Below are positions 13,303 through 26,570 of a DNA stretch of 64,000 bases, one piece after another. Below the pieces are notes generated by a model. It was given only the letters and a program-made list of their open reading frames with translations. It made no database searches and was not told where the DNA came from. The DNA lies in the NCBI GenBank assembly GCA_032718565.1, contig JAVGVS010000001.1, positions 7,081,162 through 7,145,161 on the forward strand, read 5' to 3'. The stretch comes from Distichodus sexfasciatus (Eukaryota; Chordata; Actinopteri; Characiformes; Distichodontidae). Positions within the stretch are counted from its first letter, which is position 1. Every line of letters begins with the position of its first letter. Position numbers and translations under genes: made by a program.

Positions 13303-16300
13303 CTAAGAGACTGCAGAAATCTCATACATGAGCATTCACGGTGTTTCTTGCTTAATTCTCATATCGCCATTGGATATACAATGGATGTTTTAATATATAC
13401 ATAATAATACATATTTAATACATTTTACAATAGTAACACTATTGAATATTAAAGAATAATAAATGCTGTTATATTAACAGAATGGAATGTAGTGTATTAG
13501 GATACTGTGTGACTGTATCTGGGGTCTCAGACAGTCATCATGCCCTCAAACATCATTATAGCAGCAGAACATAGCATCATAGATCCAACACACTCCTGTT
13601 TATCAGGTTAACAATGCCATCAACAAACCTGGATGCTTTTCTGTTCAAATGAAGGGTTCTGAGATCTGCTGATGATATAGATGTGATGTTGACTTAGCAT
13701 GAACACTCTTTAAACAGAAAGCTGTTTTACATGGCCATCATGGTATTGTTGTGACTGAGTCCGGAGATCAGGATACGTCCTTCCTGGATATTTGTTAGTT
13801 TGCCTCCAGACATAACTGCAAGCTGTGAGACAAGCACAAAACAACAGATTCCATCATCCTTCCTTGAATTAGCGTGTCCCAGACTTAAGTCCCAACGCTG
13901 TTGATACAGTCATATAAAAAGAAGGCAGTGAATGGAGTTGATCAAAGAGTGATGAAAACTTCCCTCACTACAGCCCCCCCATGCAAAAAAAGAGATAAAA
14001 TGAAAAGAAATGAAGAAATGAAACCATGTAAAGTAGGGTTTGTTTAATTCATTCGGTTAAACAGACCCGGTGATGATTATGACATTCTGTTGAATATAGT
14101 AATGCACGCTTATCTTGATCAAACAAAACATCGCGCCAATACCAACTGCCTTTTGTTTCCGCTATTTGTCATAGTGCTGTGTCCCATATCCAGGATGTTT
14201 TAAGAAGGAGACACACTATGGTAAATAAAGGCCTATCAGTATTCCATTTATTTGAAAGATCATGTGCGTCGACAGTCCATCTGTTTATTAGAATAATACA
14301 TTAAAAGTAACATCAACAAAAGGCCAGTGAGTGATGAGGCGTACGAAGACTGTTAGTGGGCGAGTTGGATGTGTAATACTTGTGTTCCCTCTCTCTCTGT
14401 CCCTCACCCTTTCTCCTCAGTCTCCTCTGTGTTCTGTCTGCTCTCTCCTTGTCTCCTTCACACCCTGTCTGTGGCCATCTGGGCCCTGGCAGTGTCTGTT
14501 CACTCAAGGTGAAAGTAAACTACAGCCGACTCGCCTGTACCACCAATACTGCTGCCTCCGCTGGAACCACATTTATTTCAGAAAGCCTTTATGAATGCAG
14601 ACGGCATTAGAATGCAGGAAAGGCCGAGTAGTTATGTACTTACATAATAATGTGTTGTATAACTTTTATGCCAGGTACATATTAACATTTACAACTTGGA
14701 ATATGTTTAAGCAGTACTGAGTATTAATCATTTTCAGTATATCTGTGATACCACAATACGCCTAAAGTCATGATTCCCTGTGAAAGTGGCCACACAGACA
14801 GATGTGAACATACACATATACAATCAGACACACACACACACACACACAGTCTGAGACAGCTATCCCACAGAGGTGTTAATAGGCTGAGGGTGTTTTATCT
14901 CACGTGGCGGAGGAGAAAATAGGTTTTGTGTCTTTCGGGGTGGGCTTGCTCTTTAATTTTAAACTCCAACCTTTATGCCTGTTTAGTTTTGCTACTCCGT
15001 GAATTCTGGAGAAATTGCGCAAGCTTAAACATGTTACAGGAGAAAATTTGCCCAATGAATATCAAACCAGTCTTGACTTGAAGGGACCTTTGTTTGTGGC
15101 ATGTATTGCATATGCATTGTTTTGCCCGCAGCTGATACAGTTTTCTCTAGACTTTCTTTTCAAACTGCGCAATGTCTCTGTTTCTGAGGGAACAGAGTAC
15201 AGGAGACAGATCTGTCTATGAAGGAAGTGAAATGTTCCAAAAAAACTCACTGTGAGCTCAGACGTGTAAATCCACTGAGAGTGTGCATTGCAGTACTGTC
15301 GGAACACAGGATCTCTCTATGGAGAGCAGCCATATAGACGTGGACGTGTGAAGCATCTGACAGTTCGCCCTCTGAGAAGAACATGTTCATTTAACCTTCC
15401 GTCTGCACCGCCTGTGCCTATGTTTCCTCATTCTTCTGCCATTTCAAACACAAGCCTTGATTTTCGCTCCTCATCCGGTCAAATCCTGCATTTTGTGTAA
15501 GATGAAAACGTAAACCAGGAGTGAATTGAAGATAGCATGCGGGCGGCTGGGTCAGTGTTAATGCAGGTCAGAGGAATAATCTGTTCCGTCTGCACTCGCC
15601 ACCCTCCTGCTTTGTGTAACCCCGTGTGCTCAGTAGCATTACACATGCAATTAGGTTGTTTGTTTTACATGTATTTATGGGTCCTGGAGGTCTGACAGAC
15701 ACAGGGCGGACCATGCTCCCCATTGAGAACCATCTGCCGCAAAGCAAATTAATATTCAATAGGCCTGCTGCTTGTGCTCATGTGTATTTTACCTGTTCAG
15801 GGAGCTACTGATGAGTGGGTGCAGGCTCAGAGAGGAGGAAGTGTGACGTCTGATTCAGAGATAAAGGGCAAATGCGTTGCTACACTATTCACCATCATCA
15901 CTTCATCTAGATCAAAAATCTCATCTGTGCAGTATTTTATACTAAACTGATCTTCTCAAAAGGTTGTTTCTTTTAGGAGTGCAGCTGGATCTATGATGGT
16001 TTCTACAACATTAAGCCAACATGGAAGATCTGGCCATCAACCGTTGAAATGAACACACACATGAGTCAGTACTCACTTCTTTAGAACAGTAATGAATTAT
16101 TCCATACAAAATGCATACACACTGGAGCATATGAAACATATGCTGACATTGTATATGCCTTCAAACTGATCTAATCTTCAGATAAATAAGTGCAGAATGA
16201 TTTCTAACATTGCAAGTCATTTTGTCAGGTGTGTGTGCTACTGTGTAAGAAAAGGAAAAGAATAACACAATGCACTGGATAAAACTAGGAGGATCAAGGC

Positions 16301-17910
16301 AATAAGGATTTTTAAAAATGCATTTCAGTCCTTCAGAATTCAATACTATGAGGACTGCAAGAAAAAAAATAGGAGGCATTTCTTCTTGCGATGGAAAAAA
16401 GGCAAGTAAAAACGAACACCAGTCTCTCTAAGCTGCTTCTCGCTTGACTAACCTTGAATGAAACCTCAGATGAGAAGAGAAGCTATTTTCACTTACCACA
16501 CCAAGGAAAGTGCCAATCCAGCAAGTCTGTGATCTCTGCTCTGCTAGGCTGTTTTCACCTGCTTCTGTTTTCAAGTGGGACATGGAGAACACACAATAAA
16601 ACAGTGACTAATTAGTATTTTCGTCTAACATTCACACCTATGAAACACATGCTACAGTACTACTGTAAAGAAAAAGTGTGAGATTTTCTTCTTACATTAA
16701 CCCCCATGATGAACATTCCATTTTCCAAAAGGAAAACCATGGGATGCTTACAGTTTCAATAAAAATGATTCAGTGTTTTTAATAAGTTGGAAAATAAGTA
16801 TATATTCATTATTTAATGTGTATTTTCTCACATTTTAAAGGTTCATGCTAATCCCCCAAATGAACAAAATATTTAAAGGCAAATTAAAACACACCTGTTA
16901 GTTTCAGATCCTCCTCATATTTCTCCAGCCTGATTCCACTCTATCCACTAAGGTGAAGAGAAGCATAAATATCACTTCCAGCTGTTGTTGTTGCTGGTAT
17001 CTGGAACAGTATGTTATCTGATCTATGTGCAAGATCAGTTACTCAAGTCTGTTAGACACAGAAGAGAGCTGTCACTGCTGCCTTTGTGTAGAATGGAGAG
17101 ATGGGTCATGTTGCAAAAAGGGATGGCACTTTGTATCTCCCACAGCCATTCCTTCAGTATACTGTCTATTTACAACCCTGCTGCTTGATCTATCTCATCG
17201 TTTGTGCCGAGCCTCAGACGCCCCCCTCCTCGCAGGCATGACCTCTGAACCGCACAGCCCCAGCCTCCCTCTGTCTACCACCGCGTTGTTGGCGTCTTGG
17301 AAAACCATCAGCTGACAGATTTACTGGCGTAAGTGCTAGCAAAATTCAGCAGAGGGTACCGTCTCCTAGGGTTACTCTCCCAGGCCGCTCACCTCTTCTT
17401 TGGATCCTGAGTAATTTACTGTAATAGCACCTCTGTGAGCCCAGCACAGAATATATTGTTATTGTTCAAGGAGATATGAATCGGACAGCTGTCCCGAGCT
17501 AATTCACTGCTGCAACGCCACCCTAAAGACTCTGTTTGATGATATATGACAATGACAGATTGTGCTCCTGTTTTTAAAGACATCTGAGGAACTTGATTTT
17601 CTCTCCTGCTCTGTGTAGGGTAGATCTGTGAAAGCTATTGCACCTTTCTTCTTAGAGTCTGCTTCTCAGTCAGTCTTTGAAGACTATTTGAAATGACAGA
17701 AAAAGTAAAGAAAAAACATCATGTGCAAAGTACAGAGCCATCACCAACAGTGAAACATACAGGAAATCTCTACAAGGTCGAAAATATTTTTGTGAATAGT
17801 TTGGCAGGAATGTTGTCAACCTAATTCAATAGTGTTAACAGACAAAGAGAATATTAAGCTACATTTTAAACTATTACGATTTATTAAACTTATTTATTAA
17901 CTCATAACTT
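13303..17910. other. Intergenic, no gene seen
   Basis: AT-rich with an AC repeat at 14828 and a CT-rich patch at 14388-14470. No coding or RNA gene is recognised. Confidence 0.65.
14828..14848. repeat. AC microsatellite
   Basis: Ten AC units. Confidence 0.95.
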
Positions 17911-18049
17911 GCCCTACGGTGTGTTGGTGCCTGCCCAGGGTTGGTCCCCGCCTTGCACCTGTAAGTTCCTGGGATAGGCTCCAGTCCCCCTGTGACCCCG
18001 ATTGGGATTCAGTGGTTTGCAAAATGAATGAATGAATGAATGAATGAAT
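17911..18049 (+). mobile_element. L2-like LINE 3' tail with GAAT repeat end
   Basis: TGCCCAGGGTTGGTCCCCGC, GGGATAGGCTCCAGTCCCCC and GATTGGGATTCAGTGG match the copy at 13178-13302. It ends in a run of about six GAAT units (18024-18049), as expected for the short-repeat tail of L2-type insertions. Confidence 0.7.
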
Positions 18050-21000
18050 TAACTTATGACTACTGGAATCAGTTTTTGAGGTGTAGTATCTTTTCATTTA
18101 TGCCACAGCCTCATATTCTTTTGGTTTTATTCACCTTATTTTAAATGAAATAATTTAACAAAAAAACAAACACTGACTAAACCTTAAATAAAATGCATTG
18201 TGCAGAGGTTTGGATTTCAGCATTGACACTTCCAATTAAAATGCAAAGGCACTAAATTTGCCAATCCGGTTTTAGAAGGGACAATGGGAAATTAATGTTT
18301 AATCCTATTAAGATAAGGCTGTGATTTTGGCCTTGTCTCTATCTAGCTCTCAACAGAGAGCCTGTCATAAATTGAATCTCCTCTGTGACAACTACAGTCT
18401 CAGACTTCCCTTAAGTCATTATCAAAGCAATGACCACACCAGGAGTATGATTGGACATTTCTTAGATTTTCCCAAAAAAAATCACAAGTGAACTGGATTG
18501 ACTAGCAGCAGGGCTTTTCTTGAAAGTGATAAATGAAAATGGGAATGTGTTTAGATGTCTACTTTTTGTGATAGAATCAGTATTACATTGAAAACAGCAT
18601 GTCAGATTTGAGCAATTCACTCATATCCAGGAAGGTTGGGATAAGTTGAAATTCTGCCATTGGTTAATAGAGGAGGATTTTCCCCCGGTCCTATCCTTTA
18701 TTAACACAGTTTAGGTATATCAAATAATATAATATTTGAGCAACCTCAAAATCTAAACTTCTGAATATTAAGAGCATATTAATACATTTATAAGAGGCCA
18801 TAGTTAATTAAAAAATGTTTTCAAATTTGTGGAAGACTTTTTGTGTTTCTTGTTTTAATTAAACAATTATTTTATTTTTAATTTAATTATTTCATTTAAT
18901 ATTAGTTAACAATTGTTTTTCATTTTATTCTTTATCCAACATATGTGTTAGATCAGCACATAACAGTTTACTGATGATCTGTCAGGAACTTTGTGTCATC
19001 ACTTCAATTAATAAAGCAGAAACATACAGCAGAATACTAAGGTGGCTTTCTGCTGAGATTATTTATTATCCTCCTTGCCAGTGCTTATTCTCTTTGCACA
19101 CTCAGCTCAATCATTCAACCCAGTCACTGCTCAAATAGACCCTTTTCTTATCAGCCAGTCTCCTTTACAACCTGGACAAAGAATCACTCAAGCAATTATG
19201 ACCATCCTATAACTACACAGCAAGGACAATTCATTAATACATAATTCATGGATACATAATCATACAGGCAATCACTGAATTGTAGAGTTTTATTTGATTT
19301 CCACATGATACAGTATATATAAAACCTCTCATTTAAAAATATATTTTTGAGCAAACATGATAAAGAGGCCAAAAAGAAAGTTTGTGAACACAGCAAGACC
19401 ACTTTTCACTTAGTCTAAATGTTTTTTAGCACTTCACTGTACCAGTGCTATGACTCAGTCCTTTTAAAACACCAGTAACTTTGACAACATTCTGTGACAT
19501 TACATTTTAAAGAAAGTAAAACACATGTTGTAAAATACCCTGTAAGGAATATTATACAATTACTGCTGGAATAGTGTAGGAAGCACATCAAAGCTGTATT
19601 GCTTATTCCTTTGCCAACATGTTTTCCCCTGAATAGGTTTAAGGTCAGATTTGTGTGGCTTTTCTCACCTGTCACACTTTGTCACTGGTTAAATTTGCAC
19701 CTTAAGTCAACCAGGAAAAGAAATGCACCCGGCTCTGCAGAATACATTAACAGCTCAAGCAACTCAGCTAAATGCCACCGTGGGCCGAAATCCACCGTGG
19801 CTTGGCGTGACTTATTGAAATGTAGTCCAGCATGAAATACCACCCACAATGCATTTTCCCCCTGTGCAGGACAGCTCCTGTTATTCTTGACTCAGATGCT
19901 GTATGACCACAGCTTGGTCTATCTGAAAGGAATGTACAATCAAGGACAACCTTTAATGGTAGCAATTTAGCACGCAGGCTGCGTCCCGTCCCGGGTGCGT
20001 CTCGTGCATGTAAGCCCATTTACCGTGTTGTTTACCCAGCCCCGATCTGGCCGTGCCAGGGCTTGGCCTCGGAGCTGGAAGTGGTGGGAGTGGACGGTGA
20101 TATAATACCACAATGGAAATGATCTGTATCATGGTGTCATTCCGGATAGATTGAGGAATCCATCAGGGCAAGTAGGGTTGGCACCGTGCTGGATCTCATG
20201 TGGGAAGACTTCAGCAGAACCCAGTTGACCTCCTCTGGGGTAGTCCTTTCTCCTGTTTACCCACAACATCGACCACCGCTGGCCATCAGAGCTGGGCTGA
20301 CCCACTACTACCAGTTGACTTCTACCCAATTAAACCAATTTGTGTCAGGGAACCATGGTAATCTGTCAACATCCTGAATCAAAGCAGTGGGAGGGAACAT
20401 CAGCTTGAGGAGAGTGCCCTGGAGCATGTGAATGCCGCAGGAACAGGCAGACTTCCTGCTGATGCATGTTCAAATCTGGCGGACACAGTGTCCACAGAGC
20501 AAAAATCTATAATGAACAAGCACACACAACACAATTATAGTCCCACAGGGTTTGCACGCATTAATTAGGGGAATTCATTATTACTTCTGAAATGCCTACA
20601 AACTGTGTTATAATTAAGGGATTTTATAGTAGTCATGGAGTGGTGCCTGTTTTGGAATCTGTCCACATTGTCTGCCTGTCTGCTTGTCTGTAAAATAAAA
20701 TCTAATACTGAACAGATAAAAAACACACCCAGTATATTTAATATGATTCAACAATTCAATCCAATAACTTTATCTAACATTGGCCATATTGACCAAAGTA
20801 CATCTGTATTTTTCTCTGGTCTGGAGTCCTTTGAAGAAAGCGTCTCATTGACGCATTCTCTCACCTCCCTAACCTATAAGTTCACATATAACAAACCCTA
20901 CATGAGTGAAGCCACCATTTGTTGACCCCCACTGAACTGGCTGTTGTCTCAACATTGCCTATTTCCTAATGCTGCCAGACACCGGGACAAACAGCATGAG

Positions 21001-21654
21001 GCCTCAGCCTTTGTTCTTAACCATTTGCCAGTGGAAAGCATCAATAAAGAGTGCTGCATAATCCCGGTTGTTTGTATCTAAAGGGAAACAATCGTTTAGA
21101 GGACTACAGGAGCACTTTATCACAATGATAAAGCTCTCGGGTGCTGTGTAAATGCCCGGCTATACAATGGCCTCTGCTGACTGATGAGAAAATCCACTGT
21201 ATTTTAAAAGGCCCGGCCCGATGCTGTGCTGTTAATGGCGGGAACACTTAGTCATATGAATGGAACGAAAGAGCAAATAGACTGGTAAAGGTGTGGAAGA
21301 TCTGTTCAGGTGGAGGTGCTGTGAGTGGCTATCAGGAGTACACAGTGGGCAGATACATCATACTGCCAAGTGATAAAGAGAGCACTACTAAGTAATTTTT
21401 CATAGCCAGCCATAGCGGAGAATTAAGAAACAGTGAACATTACAGTGAAAAATGAACAGACTCTGGGTGAGCTTCATCTGGAAAGAGCTATTCAGGTTTG
21501 GCCTGGTACACTATGAAGAATCCTAGGGTAAAATAAAGAACTGCATTTATACAACAGGGCAGTTATTTTTTATATGATTAAGTAATTGATATGCACTTGC
21601 ATATTATGCTATGGTTTGTAGGAATATCTCTTTACCAAACAATATGACCAATTA
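18050..21654. other. Intergenic, no gene seen
   Basis: Mostly AT-rich. Two GC-richer unique stretches (about 19960-20330 and 21060-21260) interrupt it; they carry no convincing coding frame. Confidence 0.65.
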
Positions 21655-21790
21655 ACAGCACTGGGAAGGTTACTTTTAAAACGTATTCCACTACAGAATA
21701 CAGACTACATGCCCTAAAATGTCATTTGTAACATATTCCGTTAGATTCCTCAATGTGAGTAACGTATTCTGAATACTTTGGATTACTTCC
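21655..21790. mobile_element. hAT-like repeat fragment (CACTGGGAAGGTTACTTT type)
   Basis: The run GCACTGGGAAGGTTACTTTT, then GTATTCCACTACAGAATACA and GTAACATATTCCGTTAGATT, is the pattern of a common fish non-autonomous hAT family (CAGTGTTGGGAAGGTTACTTT). Only one end is recognisable. Confidence 0.5.
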
Positions 21791-22094
21791 ACATTGTCTT
21801 GCTTTTTACAGTATGGCAATCACACTGTCTACGGTCATATTCCGCCAGAATTGTGTTTCTCCCTTGGTTCTGTCTTGCTGGCTCCAGCTCTGACTCCTCC
21901 ATTGTGTGAGACAGCGGCAACTTACGTTAAATGGATGTTTACATTAGAATCTTCGGTTACGTGTTCTGAAGGGCTTCCTGTAATGAACGGAGTTGCCGTA
22001 GTTTATTAGAGAGAGGACAAACATGTGAAACAGAAAAATTTCATCTATTATTTTAAACAATGTAAGTGTATGCCGATTACCATCTATGTCCATA

Positions 22095-22138
22095 CATGTA
22101 TATATGTATATGTATATAAATATATGTGTGTATATATA

Positions 22139-22199
<61 letters not shown>

Positions 22200-22206
22200 A
22201 TATATG
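22095..22206. repeat. TA microsatellite
   Basis: About 110 bp of TATATA with a few TG, TTAT and AAAT interruptions. It is able to form cruciforms and is prone to length change. Confidence 0.95.
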
Positions 22207-25200
22207 TCTGAAGATGACTGAAGATATATATTGTCTGAGGATGTCTCTGTCTAAATAATATGTTTCAAATTCATTTCTAATAGGATTTCAGATATGGAGA
22301 ATGTCTTAAACAAATTAAAGCATTCGTAGAATTATGCTATAACCACATGGCTTGACTCCAAATCCACAAGAGGAAATTGAGCTCATAGAATGCAGCAGGC
22401 TAAAGCTGTGGAGCTCAAATTCAAGCTAAACAGAGTGAAAGGCCAATCTTATGCACAGATTAAGCTATAAACATGGATCTGAGCATGAACCACCAGACAG
22501 TTTCTTTTTTGGGGACCATCACGGTCCAGTTCAACCACAGTAATGCCTGATTATAATTATCAGTAACATAAACATTTATCATATGATATGTCAATAAACC
22601 CAAAAGCCCATATAGTGTGTAGCACTCACTGAACCCTGTGTGCTGACAAGATGTACACAGAGGGTCCTCTGATCTTCACTGGCAAACCTCCCCATAGACC
22701 TGGTCTTATTTAACTGCCCTAATTATACTGTATTGCTCCAGTGTACTGCTGCTGAGCAAAACCCACTGATGTTATTAAGAAAATGATAGTTAATACTGCA
22801 TGCCTTATGAGGACCAGATTGCAGGCTATATGATGTTTCCAGTAGGAAAAGACAGGTCATCTCTCTCTGTCTCTCACTGTCCTCATTCCCACTACCATCT
22901 ATCTTTCCTTCTTCCTTTCTATAGTCACTGCCTGTGTTTTGGCTCTGGTTGCCTTTAATTGTGAAAGAGTTTGTCTGCTCTGGAACAATAGGCAGCCGCT
23001 GGGCTTATCAGAAACACCTGTTTTGTTTGAGCTTGCTGAAAGAAAGCTCTGTTTAAACTCTCCACTCACTTAGTCTCAGGTGCAGATGTAGTCGGTCCTG
23101 CATTCTCCATTGTTCTGACTGACGCCGAGGTCAGGCAAGCATGAACAGCAGCTGGCTAAGGTTTTGTTTCCTCATTGAGGAAGAGCTTTCGATATGAATA
23201 CGCACCATCAAAGCATCTATATGCATCCATAAATCATACACATCTTCATTTTTTGTTCTTCTTCATGTTTTTTATTAAGCTGATAGAGTCAACAGGAACT
23301 AGATGCATATTTGTTATGATCAACATTATAACTTCGAAGAGAATGTCAGCATGTCCCTTGCTGACTTGTTTTCTGCTATACAGCATTGGAATGATGATTA
23401 CATTATTCTTGATAAAGATTAGCTTATAATCTTTATGCATTAATAAAGATTAATTCATTTTTAATAATGAAATAATACTGTTGGCTTTGTGTGATATGCT
23501 GAGTGAAAAAATGTGACAAAAAGAATCTGTTATTAAAAAGCATACAATGACTAATATTTACACAATTTGCACAGGTCTTTGTCCTGCAATTTGCATGCAA
23601 TTCTTTTTTCTAATTTGATTTGCTAACATAATTTCCACAAATGTTGACATTTTCTAAATTACTATAAATTAAAAGATGGGTAAATTCCAATGTTGAAATT
23701 CTTGAATTTCTTAAATCTTATAAAAAAAAAAAAATGTAACCACAAAGAAGAAAAAATACTTATTTGTAGGACCAGAGAAAAAAAAGGACTAACTGTGGCT
23801 TTATAAAAAACAGCTTCAAAGGATGACATACTGGCCCGGTCTTGTGACTTCTATGACTACCTAAAGAATATTGCATTGCATCGACTGTTCAAAACTGTGG
23901 AGCAAATCATTCATTCATTTTCTTGGCTAGCGTTTCTTTTTCCAAAGTTACTTACCCACTCTGGAATCAATCTTTCAGCTGAGAGTAAATGGCAAGTTCC
24001 GAAGGTGAAATTTTGTCTACATCAGAATCAGGTCTGTCCAAATTGAAAAGACATCTGCAATTCTGTGGTATAAAAATGGAAGAAAAACATCTGTAGGATG
24101 AAATGTGCCAGAATTTTCATTTTCTAGCTGTTACTGGCAGTCCAGCAATTAGCCTTATGTCCCTATGTCCAAATGTGATCAGGGAAAGAAATGAGTATAA
24201 TTTGTTACATAGTGGACACAATAATAGCTTTAGAGGCATTTATTTTCCAGTGTGATCCATCAAACAAGGCACAAATACAGAGTGACTTGACCAAGACTGT
24301 GAGTGACTTGTTATCTTTCCTACTGTACACTTTAGCAATTTATTGAACATCTGAATGAGTATATGATGCAGGAGAAGAAGTGGTGTGATTTCCAGTATGT
24401 CCTGCCCCTAATTTCCACTCTGATCCACAGATCCTGCTCTTCCTCTCATCTTTTTATGCATATGAAACAGCAAATGTACTTGTTGGAGCTCATACATCCT
24501 TGCACTAGGGACTAATCGGTCAAACAACACCTCAGAGAAAAGCTTCTACATTCTGGTCTTTAGAAAGACACTATAGACATGGGTGGTCTAAAGCTGCTGT
24601 GATGCCAGAGATTTTTTTGTACTAGTGATAGCTTCAAGTGGGAAGTTAATGTATACTGCAGGATTCCTAGTGGAGTAACTAGAGAACTCTGTCAAAGTCG
24701 CACTAGCTGCAGGCTCATGTCCTAAATGTAAACTGACATCGGGGTGAAATGACTAGGAATTTCCTGTCTTCCAAACTGAATAATTGCACAAAGGAAAAGA
24801 GGGAGACACTACTCGATTTTACTTTGACCAAACGGATGAACTCTGATCAAATAGAGCATTACATTACATTACACAGTAAAACCAAAAAACTATTTTCTGA
24901 AAACTTAAACTCTGATCTTTTATTGGATGAGGTGTTCTTTTGAAATGTCAAGGCGTCTCTATCAACTACTTTGTCCAGTTTCACGATCGGTCACCCACTG
25001 AACTAAACTGAAAAACCGAAGATATGATTACAGAGTTAATACCTGCTGTATAGGCCATTTGTCTTGTTTACGTCTGAAGTGAACAAAGCTTCACAAAAGG
25101 CAGTTGTGTTCCAGGCCTGTTTTGGTGCAGTGCTAGCATTTTAAAAGGGCTCAGATGTGCTTTTGAGCAGCATGTTAAACCCACATACTGAACCAATAAC

Positions 25201-26285
25201 ACATTACAAATTGACGGCCCGGCCAGATCAGATTGGAAAGGCTCACATACTCACATACACTGGGATGGCGTGGGATTGCCTTTGTCTAAATATAAAGTCA
25301 GCTTCAATGAAATTTAAAGTGTAGAAATGATAAAGAGCTTAGGTTAGATTAGGACATGGGAGGCAAGTACAAATTGAAAGATGTAAAAATATGTAAATTA
25401 TGAATAACAGTTCTCTCAAAAGTTGAATTTTGTTTCAATAAGTCAGATGAAGCAATGTAATGTAAAAACATAATTTAACCAATGCATTTTAGAAATTAGA
25501 GACTTTGATAGTTTCATAATTTGAGAAAACCATGTATGCTGGGTGTAGGATTTAGATTTAAAATGCAGAATGTGGAAAAGAACAAAGACATTTTCAGCAA
25601 TAAACTGTTAAATAACTAATAATTACATTTTAGGGTAAAGCTTTCATCGACCCAACTGTCTCTTGTCAGATAAACCAGTTTTATTTCGGCCTAACTAAGA
25701 TCACTCCCTTTACTGAAAACAACTTTATCCTCTTCTTGGAGACTGCCATTCTCTATTATTGGTCCACTCCCTGATTCTGTGAGCACCACAGCCCAGTTTC
25801 CACAGTATCTGCCACATGCATGCAGAGGAGGAATGAGAGACGAGGCGCAGAGCAGCCCTCAAGGTGAAAGACAAAAATGGAATGAGGGATATTTTAGCTG
25901 AATGGACCAAGCTAACTCTTATGTCAACATTTTCCATAGGCTGAAGTGTTAGTGGACCATCACATGATTAGTACTATAATGGCTATGCCTCCTTCCAGAA
26001 TTCGCATGCTGTTTGTTTGAAAGGCCCTGGTTAAATAATCTCAGCATCATCAAAGAGAAGGAAACATCTCACTTTAGATAAGTGTCTCTACAGTGAGTCA
26101 GAGAAGAAGAATCTGGCTGCTACTGCTGCTATACATAAATGGAGGAAAAAAATCAACTTTTATCTACATTTATTTCATATCAATCTTATTTACTATACAG
26201 GCATTTTCTCAGTTGTATTACTACCTTAATAATAATTTTCAGTGTTCGTACTGTGAAAGAGACTGCCAAACAATACTATACAGAA
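22207..26285. other. Intergenic, no gene seen
   Basis: AT-rich, with poly-A/T runs (e.g. 23722-23735). Nothing recognised up to the MITE. Confidence 0.65.
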
Positions 26286-26293
26286 GTGGAGCC

Positions 26294-26562
26294 CAGGGTC
26301 GTTTCCAGCCTAGGCTTAGCCCAGACCGGACATAAATTCAAAGAGGAGCCGAGGAATGTTTTCAACATTCATACAGTATATTAAAGGTGTAACAGAAGAC
26401 TACAGACTATAATAGGCTGCCAAATTAGAATTTAATTACCCAAATACATACATTATCATGAAATAAATAAGCTAAACAACTGTACAATTATTTTGGCTAC
26501 CCGGGCTAGACACAAAATACCCTGGGCTGAAGCCCAGGTAAAATCAGCTGGTGACGACCCTG
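26294..26562. mobile_element. hAT-type MITE with 8-bp target duplication
   Basis: This 269-bp element starts CAGGGTCGTTTCCAGC and ends with the inverse of CAGGGTCGTCACCAGC (14 of 16 match). Inside both ends comes a further inverted GGGCTTAGCCCAG-like motif. The flanks are GTGGAGCC (26286-26293) and GTGGAGAC (26563-26570), an 8-bp duplication with one mismatch, as made by hAT transposases. It has no ORF, so it would have moved with enzyme from another element. Confidence 0.8.
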
Positions 26563-26570
26563 GTGGAGAC

